Of a DNA stretch of 64,000 nt, positions 1 to 8,979 are shown piece after piece. Location: the NCBI GenBank assembly GCA_002692965.1, contig NZNC01000008.1, forward strand, positions 1-64,000, written 5' to 3'. The notes under the pieces were generated by a model. The model had not been told where the DNA came from. It was given only the letters and a program-made list of their open reading frames with translations, and did not search any database. The stretch is from Haliea sp. Lineage in GTDB: Bacteria > Pseudomonadota > Gammaproteobacteria > Pseudomonadales > Halieaceae. The position numbers and the translations under genes were made by a program. Within the stretch, counting starts at the first letter, position 1; every line of letters begins with the position of its first letter.

Positions 1-99
1 ATCAGGCGGGGAACGCTACAGGTATTGGTGGCCTATGCCACCTCGGGGGTGGGTCAAAATTAATGGCCAGAAGGGGGTCAGTTTAGATGGCCATCAACA
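1..99. mobile_element. End of an IS21-like insertion sequence (element continues off the left edge)
   Basis: Two 19-bp imperfect direct repeats, each GGGTCA-N7-ATGGCCA, lie at 51-69 and 75-93, and the segment closes with CATCAACA at 92-99. Multiple subterminal repeats and a terminal CA are typical of IS21-family ends. A small hairpin (GGTGGC/GCCACC) sits at 27-42. The sequence to the right immediately reads into the middle of a PAS domain, which fits an insertion junction. The transposase genes are outside the window, so the family assignment is inference. Confidence 0.55.
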
Positions 100-1943
100 A
101 AACCATTCGGGGCTCTGCGCAGGGGTGTGAGATTGAGTTCAAGAATGTGACCGGCCAGCTAAGGCAATACGAGTGCACGCTTGTCCCCATCGTAACCAAT
201 AATGAAGTGCAAGGTCTGTATGCGGTCGTCAAAGATGTAACGGAAAGGAATATCGGTTACGAGAGCCAGCGATTATTGAAGGAGAGCTTGGAGTCCAGTG
301 ATGATGCTGTCCTTGTTGTGGACGTAAGAAAAAGCAATCTGCCGGTGGTATTCGTAAACACCGCTTTCAGCAAACTGATCGGTGAACGAAGTAATGAGGT
401 TCTACACGCTTCCTTCAACAATCTGGTAGGGCTGCTTGAGGATGAAGACGAAGCTCAAACCATAAAGTCTGCACTTGCCGACGCTCGGGCAACCAGCTTG
501 ACTATTCGTAGCCATAGGAAGGATGGATCGATTTTCTGGAATCAGGTGTCGTTGTCTCCAGTACGCGATGAATCGGGTGTCGTGACGCACTTCACGGCCA
601 TCATGAAGGACATTTCTGATAAACGAGAGCAGGAGCTCACCCTTGCTTACCAGGCCACGCACGATGCCTTGACTGGCCTGGGAAACCGGGCTCTGCTCGA
701 GGATCGTTTAGAGCATGACATTGCCATTGCGCAGCGCAACGCGAGTCATCTGGCCGTATTATTTATCGACCTGGACGAGTTCAAGCCTATCAATGATACG
801 CTCGGGCACCGCATCGGTGACGAGGTGCTTGTCAGTGTCGCCCGCAAGCTCGAGGCGGTCATTCGACCCACAGATACGCTGGCCCGTTTTGGTGGCGATG
901 AATTTGTACTTCTCCTGCCGAATATCCAGTCCCGACACGAAGCACAGGAAGTCGCTGATCGTATACTGGAGGCTATTGGTCAACCACACCATGTGGGCTC
1001 GCATGAGCTTTACGTGACCGCCAGTATTGGTATCAGCATGCTTGGCGAGGATCTGGATTTTGCCAATAAATTGATCCAGCAGGCCGACATGGCGATGTAT
1101 AAGGCCAAGCAACAGGGCAGGGACACCTATGAAGTGTTTTCCAATGACTTGGACACCGTGCTGTCAAAGCGTGTAACACTTCGCAATGAGCTGCAGGAAG
1201 CCATCAGGGATGGTCAGCTCTACCTGAACTACCAGCCACAAGTGGACCAAAACGGTCGTGTTTGTGGGCTGGAGGCCTTGGTGCGTTGGAATCATCCGCA
1301 GAAGGGCCTTGTTCCACCCAATGAGTTTATACCCGTTGCAGAGGAGACAGGACAGATCATTCATCTGGGAAGGTGGGTTGCCAACAAGGCCTGCAAGGAC
1401 GCTGCCGTACTGCTGGAGTTGGGCCTTCTCAGGGGTAGGGTGGCGGTTAACCTTTCGCCCTTGCAGTTCCACCGACCCGGTTTCCTGGGTTCTCTGAAAG
1501 TTCTGATGGAGCAAACGGGTCTACCCGGTCACCATTTGGAGCTCGAAATTACCGAGGGCATCCTCATGCGCAACACGGAGGCTGCCATTGAAATCCTGGA
1601 AGACTTGCGCGCTTTGGAGATCGCCACCAGCATTGACGATTTTGGCACGGGCTTTTCAAGTTTCAGCTATCTCAAGGATCTGCCAGTAGAAGCTGTGAAA
1701 ATTGACCGAAGTTTCGTCGATAACGTAACGACCAGCCAAAAGGACGCCGCCGTATGCCAGGGCGTTCTCACCATGGCCAGAGCCATGGGCACGAGAGTGA
1801 TTGCTGAGGGCGTGGAAACCCGTGAACAATTTGAGCAGCTGAAGACCTATGGCTGTCAGGCTTTTCAGGGTTACTATTTTGCCAAGCCCATGGGATTTGA
1901 TGACCTGGTAGGTTGGTTGCGGTTGAATTTGGTGGTCGATTGA
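87..1943 (+). CDS. PAS-GGDEF-EAL protein, 5'-truncated by the IS-like end
   Basis: Bifunctional c-di-GMP turnover protein of 618 residues as read. Order: the C-terminal half of a PAS fold (about 6-55), a complete PAS/PAC (about 60-180), GGDEF (about 185-345, motif RFGGDEF intact) and EAL (about 360-610, with EALVRW, DDFGTG and AEGVET). The first ATG lies inside the putative IS end, and the protein begins in mid-PAS, so the original N-terminus is missing. Catalytic motifs of both domains look intact, so the remnant may still be active if transcribed from the element. Base composition is visibly more AT-rich than the neighbouring genes, suggesting recent acquisition. Confidence 0.85.
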   Translation: MAINKTIRGSAQGCEIEFKNVTGQLRQYECTLVPIVTNNEVQGLYAVVKDVTERNIGYESQRLLKESLESSDDAVLVVDVRKSNLPVVFVNTAFSKLIGERSNEVLHASFNNLVGLLEDEDEAQTIKSALADARATSLTIRSHRKDGSIFWNQVSLSPVRDESGVVTHFTAIMKDISDKREQELTLAYQATHDALTGLGNRALLEDRLEHDIAIAQRNASHLAVLFIDLDEFKPINDTLGHRIGDEVLVSVARKLEAVIRPTDTLARFGGDEFVLLLPNIQSRHEAQEVADRILEAIGQPHHVGSHELYVTASIGISMLGEDLDFANKLIQQADMAMYKAKQQGRDTYEVFSNDLDTVLSKRVTLRNELQEAIRDGQLYLNYQPQVDQNGRVCGLEALVRWNHPQKGLVPPNEFIPVAEETGQIIHLGRWVANKACKDAAVLLELGLLRGRVAVNLSPLQFHRPGFLGSLKVLMEQTGLPGHHLELEITEGILMRNTEAAIEILEDLRALEIATSIDDFGTGFSSFSYLKDLPVEAVKIDRSFVDNVTTSQKDAAVCQGVLTMARAMGTRVIAEGVETREQFEQLKTYGCQAFQGYYFAKPMGFDDLVGWLRLNLVVD

Positions 1944-2203
1944 CCTGATCTGAGGAACGCGGAGCGGCGAAAAACCATAGGTTTTCCAAAGGTTGACGAG
2001 TTATTTTGTTGGCTGAATTCACAGCCACCTCGTGTACAGGCCTGTCGCCTTGCCGAAGTCTCAGGCTGATTTTCACGATAGGCGAAGACGCTACATGGGT
2101 GAGGCAACGGCGGGCAGTCGACAATCCGCGTCAGTTCGTGGTGGAGAAAAACGCCGGGACGGAAAGTGCCCGCCAGTCTCGCAGGCGGGTAGAGTGCGCT
2201 GAC
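1944..2203. other. Intergenic region between convergent c-di-GMP genes
   Basis: No gene seen. Next to the stop of the leftward gene a hairpin CCCGCC (2169-2174)/GGCGGG (2184-2189) could act as its terminator, but no T-run follows on either strand. The AT-richer composition of the upstream gene continues to about 2150. Confidence 0.4.
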
Positions 2204-4360
2204 TCAGGCCTCCGCCACCGCTTCCGGGTAGCAACCCAAAAACCGCTCAAAATCCGCTTCTGGCATGGCCTTGCCGATCATCCAGCCCTGGATCTCGCAG
2301 CGGCCCATGGCGCGCAGGGCCGAGAGCTGCTCGCGGGTTTCTACCCCTTCGGCAACAACACCGAGACCGAGGGCCTGGGCCATCTGGAAGATGGCAGCGG
2401 CGACGGCCGCCTGCTCTCGGTCGGTGTCCAGTTGGCTGGTGAAGCCACGGTCGATCTTGATGCAATTGACCGGCAGCCGGACCAGGTAGGCCAGCGCGGA
2501 GTAGCCGGTGCCGAAGTCATCCAGGGCAATGCGGATGCCCATGGCCTCGATGTCGCGCAACCAGGTGGCTGCAGCATCCAGGTCGTCGATCAGCAGGCTT
2601 TCAGTAATTTCAAAGCACAACTGCTCCGGGCGCACGGGAAATTCCTGCAGCAGGGTACGCACGCTGTCGACGAAGTTGGGCTGGCGAGCTTGCAGGCCGG
2701 AGATGTTGATGGCCAGGTAAAAGTCTTCGGGTACTCGATCTTGCCAGGCCTGCAGATGTGCCAGGGCTTCCCGCATTACCCAGGCGCCGATGGGCAGGAT
2801 CAGCCCGGTTTGCTCGGCCAGTGGAATGAACTGGTCGGGGAAGCGCATCCCTTCGGGGCGCGGCCAGCGAATCAGGCATTCAGCCCCCACCACGCGTTGC
2901 AGATCGTCGTCCACAATGGGCTGGTAGTGCAGCTCGAAGCCATGGGTGTCGATGGCTTCGTGGAGTTCGCGCTCAAGCTGCAGCCGGCCCAGGATGCGCT
3001 GATTGAGGCTGTCGGTGAAAAAGGAGTAGCGGTTCTTGCCAGCAGCCTTGGCGCTGTGCAGGGCCGTGTGTGCATGCTGGACCAGGAGTTCGAGGTTGTC
3101 GCCGTCATCGGGGTAGAGGGAAATGCCGATGGAGGCGGTCACCCGCGGGCTGCCGGGCACGGAATCACAGGGTTGGGAAATCGCCTGCAGCGCACGCTCG
3201 GCAGCCCGGGCGGGGTCCACGGGGTCAGTCAGGTCACCCAGTACCAGGATAAACTCGTCCCCGGCGAAGCGCGCCAGCTGCAGCCCGCTGTTCTGTACCG
3301 TGAGCGATTCATCCCGAGCCACAATGTCGAAGCCCCGCACCACGTCGGCCAGGCGCTGGGACATCTCCTGCAGGATGCGGTCACCCGCGGCCGGCCCCAG
3401 GCTGTTGTTGATCTGACTGATATCGTCGATATCCAGCAGACAGATGGCGCAGCGGCTGCCCTTGCGTTCGGCGAGGGACAGGAGCCGGGAGGCCTGTTCG
3501 TGGAGATGTCGCCGGTTGGGCAGCCCGGTCAGGTCATCGTAGAAAGACAGCCGGTGCAGTTCGTTTTCGATGCGGCGCTTCTCGGTGGCATCCTGCAGAA
3601 TGGCAATGAACACACTGGGCTCGTCGTCATCGGCGTAGAGCAGTGTGCCCTCGGTGGGGTAGCTGGAGCCGTCGCTGCGCAACATCTGCAAATGGAAATG
3701 GTCCTGCTTCGCCCCTTTTACCAGGGCGAGGTTGCGGCTGAGGTTGGCCGCCGAGCCATTGAACAGCAGCGAGGAGAACTCCCGCTCGAGTAGCTCTGAG
3801 CGGCTGTAGCCGAGATTGAGCACCGCGCTGACATTGGCATCCAGCAGGCGCAGACTCTGGGCGTCGAAGATCAGTACCTCGTTGGGCGACTGGTTGATCA
3901 CCCGGGCAAAGCGATTGGCCGCGCGTTCGGCGTGCAGGGCCCGCGCCGCGCGCATGGCATATTGCACGCGGTGCATCAGGCCAGGCCAGTGAACCGGCTT
4001 GCTGACAAAGTCCCAGGCGCCAATACGGTAGGCTTCCTCCTCGGAGGCGGGATCGTCGAGTGACGTGAGGATGATGACCGGGACACCCCGCAGGTGCGGC
4101 GTCTGGCGAATCCGCCGACATACCTCGTAACCGTCCGGCCCGGGCATCAAGACATCCAGCAGAATGACGTCGGGGGTATTTTGTCGCAGCAGGTTGAGAG
4201 CCAGGTTACCGTCTGCCGCAGTGAGGACTTCGTAGCCCTCGGCACCGAAAAACTCCCGGGTGAGCAGCAGGGTGCCCGCATCGTCATCAACCGCCAGTAG
4301 TACCGGTTTGCGGGTATTGTGATCCTGAGCAACCAGGCCTGTGGAGCTGAATGGGGACAC
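2204..4360 (-). CDS. Response regulator with REC-PAS-GGDEF-EAL domains
   Basis: A 718-residue cytoplasmic regulator. The receiver domain (about 19-140) has the acidic cluster VDDD and phospho-acceptor D69 in ILLDVLMPG, plus the conserved Lys in VSKPV. PAS (about 150-265), GGDEF (about 275-440, RFAGDEF, a functional AGDEF variant) and EAL (about 460-705) follow. The EAL signature reads ECL, but the metal-binding Glu is kept, as are DDFGTG and AEGVET, so phosphodiesterase activity is plausible. Start is GTG at 4360. No histidine kinase is adjacent, so its partner is elsewhere. Whether it makes or breaks c-di-GMP cannot be read from sequence. Confidence 0.93.
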   Translation of the reverse strand: MSPFSSTGLVAQDHNTRKPVLLAVDDDAGTLLLTREFFGAEGYEVLTAADGNLALNLLRQNTPDVILLDVLMPGPDGYEVCRRIRQTPHLRGVPVIILTSLDDPASEEEAYRIGAWDFVSKPVHWPGLMHRVQYAMRAARALHAERAANRFARVINQSPNEVLIFDAQSLRLLDANVSAVLNLGYSRSELLEREFSSLLFNGSAANLSRNLALVKGAKQDHFHLQMLRSDGSSYPTEGTLLYADDDEPSVFIAILQDATEKRRIENELHRLSFYDDLTGLPNRRHLHEQASRLLSLAERKGSRCAICLLDIDDISQINNSLGPAAGDRILQEMSQRLADVVRGFDIVARDESLTVQNSGLQLARFAGDEFILVLGDLTDPVDPARAAERALQAISQPCDSVPGSPRVTASIGISLYPDDGDNLELLVQHAHTALHSAKAAGKNRYSFFTDSLNQRILGRLQLERELHEAIDTHGFELHYQPIVDDDLQRVVGAECLIRWPRPEGMRFPDQFIPLAEQTGLILPIGAWVMREALAHLQAWQDRVPEDFYLAINISGLQARQPNFVDSVRTLLQEFPVRPEQLCFEITESLLIDDLDAAATWLRDIEAMGIRIALDDFGTGYSALAYLVRLPVNCIKIDRGFTSQLDTDREQAAVAAAIFQMAQALGLGVVAEGVETREQLSALRAMGRCEIQGWMIGKAMPEADFERFLGCYPEAVAEA

Positions 4361-4525
4361 GATTTCGGCTCTCGCTGTGACAATGACCCGTAGAAGATGG
4401 CGGGGCTAGGGCAGAGAGTACTGCGGATCGCGGGAAATGTGAATCTTGACGAAGCCTTCCTGGCGGAACTTGTGCGGGGGCGATGGTATGCTGGGCCGGT
4501 CTGAAGCGTCCGTGGGAGAGGCGTA

Positions 4526-5608
4526 ATGGCCTGGTTAATGTTGGCGGCGGGCTTGTTGATGCTGGTGCTGGGGGCGGACCTGCTGGTTCGCGGAGCAGCC
4601 AGGCTGGCGGGCAACTTTGGCGTGCCCGCTCTGGTGATCGGCCTGACGGTGGTGGCGTTTGGTACCAGCGCCCCGGAGCTTGCGGTCAGCGTGCGCTCTG
4701 CCTGGGCCGGCCAGACCGAAATGGCGATCGCCAATGTGGTCGGCAGCAACATCTTCAACACCCTGTTCATCCTCGGGCTGGCGGCGCTTATCTCGCCGCT
4801 GCTGGTCTCCCGGCAGCTGGTTCGTCAGGATGTGCCGATCATGGTCGGCGTGTCCCTCCTGGCCTTTCTGCTGGTCTTGAACGGCAACCTGGCGCGCTGG
4901 GAAGCGGCGCTGCTTTTTCTGGTCTTGCTGGGCTATACCCTGTTTCTTTTCCTCCAGGGGCGCAAGGAATCAGGCAGTGAGCCCGACGAGGACGTCGTTG
5001 CCCTGCTGGGGACACAGCGCCCGCTGTGGTGGAATCTCGCCCTGGTGCTGGGGGGGCTCGTTCTGCTGGTGATCGGCGCGCGCTGGCTGGTGGATGGCGC
5101 GGTGCAGATCGCGGGGGCCCTGGGGGTCAGTGAGGCGGTGATCGGGCTGACCATCGTGGCAGCCGGCACCTCGATGCCTGAGGTGATGACTTCGGTAATG
5201 GCCACGATTCGCGGGGAGCGCGATATCGCCATCGGCAACGTGGTGGGCAGTAATGTGTTCAACTTGCTGTGTGTGCTTGGCCTCTCCGGGCTGGTCTCGC
5301 CGGAGCCATTACTGGCCGGTGCGCAGATGCTTTCGGTCGATTTTCCGGTGATGCTGGCGGTGGCGGCCCTGTGTTTGCCGCTCTTCTTTGTCGGTGGGAC
5401 CCTGAACCGCTTCGAGGGCGGGCTTTTCCTGGTGCTCTACGCTGTCTATGTATGGTACCTGATTGCCGCCCAGCTCAATCTCGCTTATCTGGCCCGGCTG
5501 GAGAGCGGTATTCTGCTGGGTCTGGTGCCGGCGACCCTGGTCTACGTTGGGCTGTGCCTGGTGGGTGACCTGCTGATGCGCCGGCGCGAGGGCGATATCG
5601 GCAGCTGA
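4526..5608 (+). CDS. Calcium/sodium antiporter, CaCA family (YrbG-like)
   Basis: Inner-membrane cation exchanger of 360 residues with about ten hydrophobic segments. It shows the duplicated alpha-repeats of the family: GTSAPELAVSV with NVVGSNIFN in the first half, and GTSMPEVMTSV with NVVGSNVFN in the second. The acidic residues of these repeats bind the ions. ATG at 4526 is preceded by GGAGAGG. It stands alone, and converges on hmp. Exchange of Ca2+ for Na+ or H+ is inferred from the family; the ion pair is not shown by sequence. Confidence 0.92.
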   Translation: MAWLMLAAGLLMLVLGADLLVRGAARLAGNFGVPALVIGLTVVAFGTSAPELAVSVRSAWAGQTEMAIANVVGSNIFNTLFILGLAALISPLLVSRQLVRQDVPIMVGVSLLAFLLVLNGNLARWEAALLFLVLLGYTLFLFLQGRKESGSEPDEDVVALLGTQRPLWWNLALVLGGLVLLVIGARWLVDGAVQIAGALGVSEAVIGLTIVAAGTSMPEVMTSVMATIRGERDIAIGNVVGSNVFNLLCVLGLSGLVSPEPLLAGAQMLSVDFPVMLAVAALCLPLFFVGGTLNRFEGGLFLVLYAVYVWYLIAAQLNLAYLARLESGILLGLVPATLVYVGLCLVGDLLMRRREGDIGS

Positions 5609-5655
5609 TACGCCGGCGATCGATTTTGGCGGGCCTACCATCCCGGGTGCTGTGT

Positions 5656-5675
5656 GGGGCCTGTCGTCAGGCCCC
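5656..5675. terminator. Hairpin between convergent genes
   Basis: Perfect 8-bp stem GGGGCCTG/CAGGCCCC with a TCGT loop, between the antiporter stop and the hmp stop. No T-run follows, so intrinsic termination is only a possibility. Confidence 0.3.
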
Positions 5676-5690
5676 GCCAGGGCGCGGCAC

Positions 5691-6893
5691 TCAGGCCGCG
5701 GCCACAACCTCCTCGGTGGGCCCCAGGTCCTCCAGCGGGCCGAAGAACTCGAAGTGGATGCGCTCGCGCGTCACGCCCAGCTCAAGCAGGCTGCGGTAGG
5801 CCAGTTGCATGAAGGGGCGCGGCCCCAGCAGGTACACCTCGAAGTTGTCGCCCTCGGGCAAGAGGTGGGCGAGCCGTGCCCGGTCGAAGAAACCGTTGGC
5901 GATTCCGCGGTCCTGGGGCAGGGGGGCGCTGTAACAGTAGTGCACCCGCAAACCCGGGTACTGCCCACGATACGCCTCGATGTCCGCCCGGAAGGCGTGT
6001 GTCCGGCTGTTGAGGCTGCCGTGCAGGAAATGCACCTCTCTGCTCTGCTCCAGGGCGACCGGTAGCATGCTCATCAGCGGCGTAAGGCCGACACCCCCGC
6101 TAAGCATGACGATGGGCTTTCCGTTGTCACGCAGCGTGAAGTGGCCACAGGGTGGCGTCAGGCGCAGGCTGTCGCCCTCTCGCAGCCGGTCGTGCAGATA
6201 ATTGGACACCAGGCCACCGGGCTCGCGCTTGATGCTCACACGCAGGAAAGGCTCACCGGGCCGGCTCGAGAGTGAATAGTTGCGACGCACGGTCTGCCCG
6301 TCAATGCTCAGAATCAGCGTGGTGTATTGGCCAGGCGTGAAGTCCGGTAGCGCGCCGCCGTCTGCCGGTACCAGGTGAAAAGAGGTGATTACCTCGCTTT
6401 CCCTGACCTTTTTCACCAGGCGGAACTCGCGCTCGCCGCGCCAGCCGCCTTTTTTGTGGGCATTTTCGCGGTAGACCGTTTCCTCCGCTTCGATCAGCAG
6501 ATCGGCCAGCTGTTGGTAGGCCTCTCCCCAGGCCGCCAGTACGTCATCGCTGGCAGCCTCTCCGAGTACTTCGCGCACTGCGGCGAGCAGACACTCGCCG
6601 ACGATCGGGTAGTGCTGAGGCTGGATATTCAGTGAGGCGTGCTTGTGGACGATCAGGGCGACGGCGTCGCCCAGCGCTTCAAGTCGATCCAGGTTGCTCG
6701 CATAGGCGACCACGGCGTTGGCCAGGGCGCGACGCTGGCTGCCCTGGGCCTGGTGGGCCTGGTTGAAATAGGCGCGCACCTCGGGGTAGCGCTCGAACAT
6801 CAGCGGATAGAACACTTCGGTAATCCGGTCGATGTTCTCCGCCACGGCAGGCAGGGTGGCGTCGATGATGCTGCGGGATGACTCTGAAAGCAT
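5691..6893 (-). CDS. hmp: Flavohemoglobin (nitric oxide dioxygenase)
   Basis: Oxidises NO to nitrate with O2 and NAD(P)H in the cytoplasm. The 400-residue length is standard. The globin domain (1-140) carries the distal Tyr in VFYPLMF and the proximal His in HKHASLNI; the reductase half has the FAD motif RNYSLSS, the NAD(P)H motif GGVGLTPL and a C-terminal FEFFGP. GAGGAG precedes the ATG. A sigma-54-type promoter lies 35-50 bp upstream, and a NorR-like activator is divergently encoded, so NO-responsive control is expected. Confidence 0.97.
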   Translation of the reverse strand: MLSESSRSIIDATLPAVAENIDRITEVFYPLMFERYPEVRAYFNQAHQAQGSQRRALANAVVAYASNLDRLEALGDAVALIVHKHASLNIQPQHYPIVGECLLAAVREVLGEAASDDVLAAWGEAYQQLADLLIEAEETVYRENAHKKGGWRGEREFRLVKKVRESEVITSFHLVPADGGALPDFTPGQYTTLILSIDGQTVRRNYSLSSRPGEPFLRVSIKREPGGLVSNYLHDRLREGDSLRLTPPCGHFTLRDNGKPIVMLSGGVGLTPLMSMLPVALEQSREVHFLHGSLNSRTHAFRADIEAYRGQYPGLRVHYCYSAPLPQDRGIANGFFDRARLAHLLPEGDNFEVYLLGPRPFMQLAYRSLLELGVTRERIHFEFFGPLEDLGPTEEVVAAA

Positions 6894-6927
6894 GTGGATT
6901 CTCCTCGTGGTTTGGCATCAGTGTCTT

Positions 6928-6943
6928 TGCAGGAGCCGTGCCA
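6928..6943 (-). promoter_or_regulatory. Sigma-54 (-24/-12) promoter of hmp
   Basis: On the minus strand the sequence reads TGGCACGGCTCCTGCA, matching the consensus TGGCAC-N5-TTGCW except for one base in the -12 element. The GG and GC dinucleotides have the invariant spacing. The predicted start leaves a leader of about 25 nt before hmp. A sigma-54 activator gene lies directly upstream. Confidence 0.75.
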
Positions 6944-6983
6944 GCTTTTTTTTGCATAAAACAGGCAAATAAAATACCTGTAT

Positions 6984-6992
6984 TGTTATAAT
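6984..6992 (+). promoter_or_regulatory. Extended -10 promoter for the norR-like gene
   Basis: TG-T-TATAAT is a perfect extended -10, about 35 bp before the norR-like start. The -35 region (GGCAAA at 17 bp) is weak, as is usual for extended -10 promoters. Confidence 0.5.
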
Positions 6993-7005
6993 GACCACCG
7001 CATGC

Positions 7006-7029
7006 GTTGTGAGGTCGACAACAGGTTGT
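7006..7029. promoter_or_regulatory. Candidate activator-binding inverted repeats
   Basis: GTTGT-N7-ACAAC (7006-7022) overlaps a second dyad ACAAC-AG-GTTGT (7018-7029). The GT-N7-AC geometry resembles NorR-type sites. They lie about 65-100 bp upstream of the hmp sigma-54 promoter, a normal enhancer distance. Another dyad, ACAGG-N11-CCTGT, is at 6961-6981. Assignment to the NorR-like protein is inference. Confidence 0.4.
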
Positions 7030-8041
7030 GATTATGACGTTGGAACAAGTGGGGCGAGTCGCCGCGGAAACCCGGCTGATTGGCGAAAGTGTTGCCATGC
7101 AGACCCTGCGCCAGGACCTGGCGCTGGTTGCCGACTCCGAATTGACCGTCCTGGTGGCGGGGGAAACCGGTACCGGCAAGGAACTGGTCGCACAGTCAGT
7201 GCATGAGCAGTCCTGTCGTGCAAGCGCCCCCTTCGTGCGGGTGAATTGCGCCGCCCTGTCGGAAGGCGTGTTGGAAAGTGAGCTGTTTGGTCACGAGCGC
7301 GGTGCCTTCACGGGGGCCAGCCAGCGCCGGGAAGGGCTGTTTCAACGGGCCCATGGTGGCACCCTGTTTCTGGACGAGGTGGGGGAGCTGACGCTCTCGG
7401 CGCAACCAAAATTGCTGCGTGCCCTGCAGTGTGGTGAAGTGCAGCGGGTGGGCAGTGACGCGGTGCACACGGTGAACGTGCGGGTGATCGCCGCGACCAA
7501 CCGTGACCTCGAGCAGGAGGTTGCGGCCGGGCGGTTTCGCGAGGATCTCTACCACCGCCTGAGTGTCTATCCGCTGGTCGTGCCTCCACTCCGGGCCCGG
7601 GATGGGGACGTTATCCGCCTGGCGGAGCACTTCCTCCGCCGGCAGCGCTGTCGCTGTGGTGTGCGGGATCTGCGACTTGCGGACTGTGCCCGCCGGGCCC
7701 TGGAAGCTGCCTCCTGGCCGGGCAATGTGCGCGAGCTCGAGCATGTGATTGCGCGGGGTGTACTGCGAGCGAGTTTGCGTTGCCAGCGACGGGACGGTCT
7801 GGAAATCCTGGCGGGGGACTTGTTTGTGGCACCACCGTGTCGCGTCGATGGCCCGGAAGACGGAGGTGCTGAGCTGTCATTTGCCGGCGTCAGTCTCCGC
7901 GAGGCGACGGACTCTTTCCAGGCTGGCCTGATTCGACAGACCCTGCGTCGCCATAAGGGGGTGCGCGCGGCCGCGGCCCGCGAGCTGGGCGTTGATCGCG
8001 GCAACTTCACCCGCCTGCTGCAGCGGCTGCAGATATCGTGA
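7028..8041 (+). CDS. norR: NorR-like sigma-54 activator lacking the GAF sensor
   Basis: AAA+ enhancer-binding protein for sigma-54 RNA polymerase. Walker A GETGTGKE is at 45-52, the sigma-54 contact loop GAFTGA at 92-97, and a Fis-type helix-turn-helix at about 310-337. NorR is normally about 500 residues with an N-terminal iron-GAF domain that senses NO; here only about 20 residues precede the AAA+ core, and the 134-bp gap to hmp cannot encode a GAF domain. Start is GTG 7028 or ATG 7034. Divergence from hmp and the sigma-54 site in front of hmp support a NorR-like role, although the sensing mechanism must differ. Confidence 0.85.
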   Translation: MIMTLEQVGRVAAETRLIGESVAMQTLRQDLALVADSELTVLVAGETGTGKELVAQSVHEQSCRASAPFVRVNCAALSEGVLESELFGHERGAFTGASQRREGLFQRAHGGTLFLDEVGELTLSAQPKLLRALQCGEVQRVGSDAVHTVNVRVIAATNRDLEQEVAAGRFREDLYHRLSVYPLVVPPLRARDGDVIRLAEHFLRRQRCRCGVRDLRLADCARRALEAASWPGNVRELEHVIARGVLRASLRCQRRDGLEILAGDLFVAPPCRVDGPEDGGAELSFAGVSLREATDSFQAGLIRQTLRRHKGVRAAAARELGVDRGNFTRLLQRLQIS

Positions 8042-8850
8042 GGCAGGGCATGCGACGCGCGGTAGGTCGTGCCCGGCATCTGCTGCGCGATGGCCTGGGT
8101 GTCGCCGCCGACACCACCACCCACGCTGAAAAGCTGGTTTCCGGCCTGGGTGCCGTGCTGGGCATCCTGGCGGTTTTCTATGCGACGCAGTGGTACCTTG
8201 GCGACGAAGCGCTGGCCTGGGTGCTGGCCTCCATGGGCGCAACAGCGGTGCTGTTGTTTGCGGTGCCCCATGGCGCGCTGTCACAGCCCTGGGCGGTAGT
8301 GCCCGGTCACCTGCTGTCGGCGGCGATCGGCGTTACGTGTGCCCACTGGCTGCCCGCCGGCTGGTTGGCAGCGGCGCTGGCAGTGGGGCTGTCGGTGACT
8401 GTTATGCACTACGCGCGCTGCATGCATCCGCCGGGCGGCGCCACGGCGCTCGCCGCCGTGATTGGTGGCCCCGATATCCAGTCACTGGGCTTCGGTTTTC
8501 TGTTCGCCCCGGTGCTGCTGAATGTGCTGACCATCCTCAGCGTGGCAGTGTTGTTCAACGCCCTGTTTCCCTGGCGCCGCTATCCGGCGGTGCTGGCACG
8601 CCGTCATCAGCCGCTACCGGTGGAGGAACACACCGAGCTGCCCGCGCTGGAGGAGGGCGATTTGCAGGCGGCGCTTGAGCAGATCAACTCCCTCATCGAC
8701 GTGACGCCCGAGGACCTGGCTGAACTGCTGGAGCTGGCCATCGAGAATGCGCTGGAGCGGCAGGGCAAGCAGTCGCCGGTCGCAAATTCGTGGGTACGCC
8801 TGGGGATGGCTTCGGTAAGGCCGGAGGAGCCCGCCGATCGCGCTGCCTGA
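8038..8850 (+). CDS. HPP-family membrane protein
   Basis: 270 residues with about five to six membrane segments between 30 and 195, including the family signature MHPPGGATAL near residue 128, then a hydrophilic acidic tail of about 75 residues. GTG 8038 overlaps the norR-like stop; ATG 8050 is an alternative. HPP proteins include a chloroplast/cyanobacterial nitrite transporter. Translational coupling to a NorR-like gene suggests a role in handling nitrogen oxides, which is inference from context. Confidence 0.82.
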   Translation: MRQGMRRAVGRARHLLRDGLGVAADTTTHAEKLVSGLGAVLGILAVFYATQWYLGDEALAWVLASMGATAVLLFAVPHGALSQPWAVVPGHLLSAAIGVTCAHWLPAGWLAAALAVGLSVTVMHYARCMHPPGGATALAAVIGGPDIQSLGFGFLFAPVLLNVLTILSVAVLFNALFPWRRYPAVLARRHQPLPVEEHTELPALEEGDLQAALEQINSLIDVTPEDLAELLELAIENALERQGKQSPVANSWVRLGMASVRPEEPADRAA

Positions 8851-8979
8851 TACCGGTCACTCGATTCCGTGACCATTTGCTGTCGCGCTGACTGTATCCC
8901 CCGGCCGCTTTGGCATACCATGGACTGCGCCGGCTCTGCCGGCCCACCCCGGATTAACCCAGCCAATGCCAAGGTCCCG

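Noticed and set aside
2006-3793. 595-codon open frame on the plus strand
   Set aside because: It is antisense to the REC-PAS-GGDEF-EAL gene, which has full domain motifs; the plus-strand translation has no recognisable domain.
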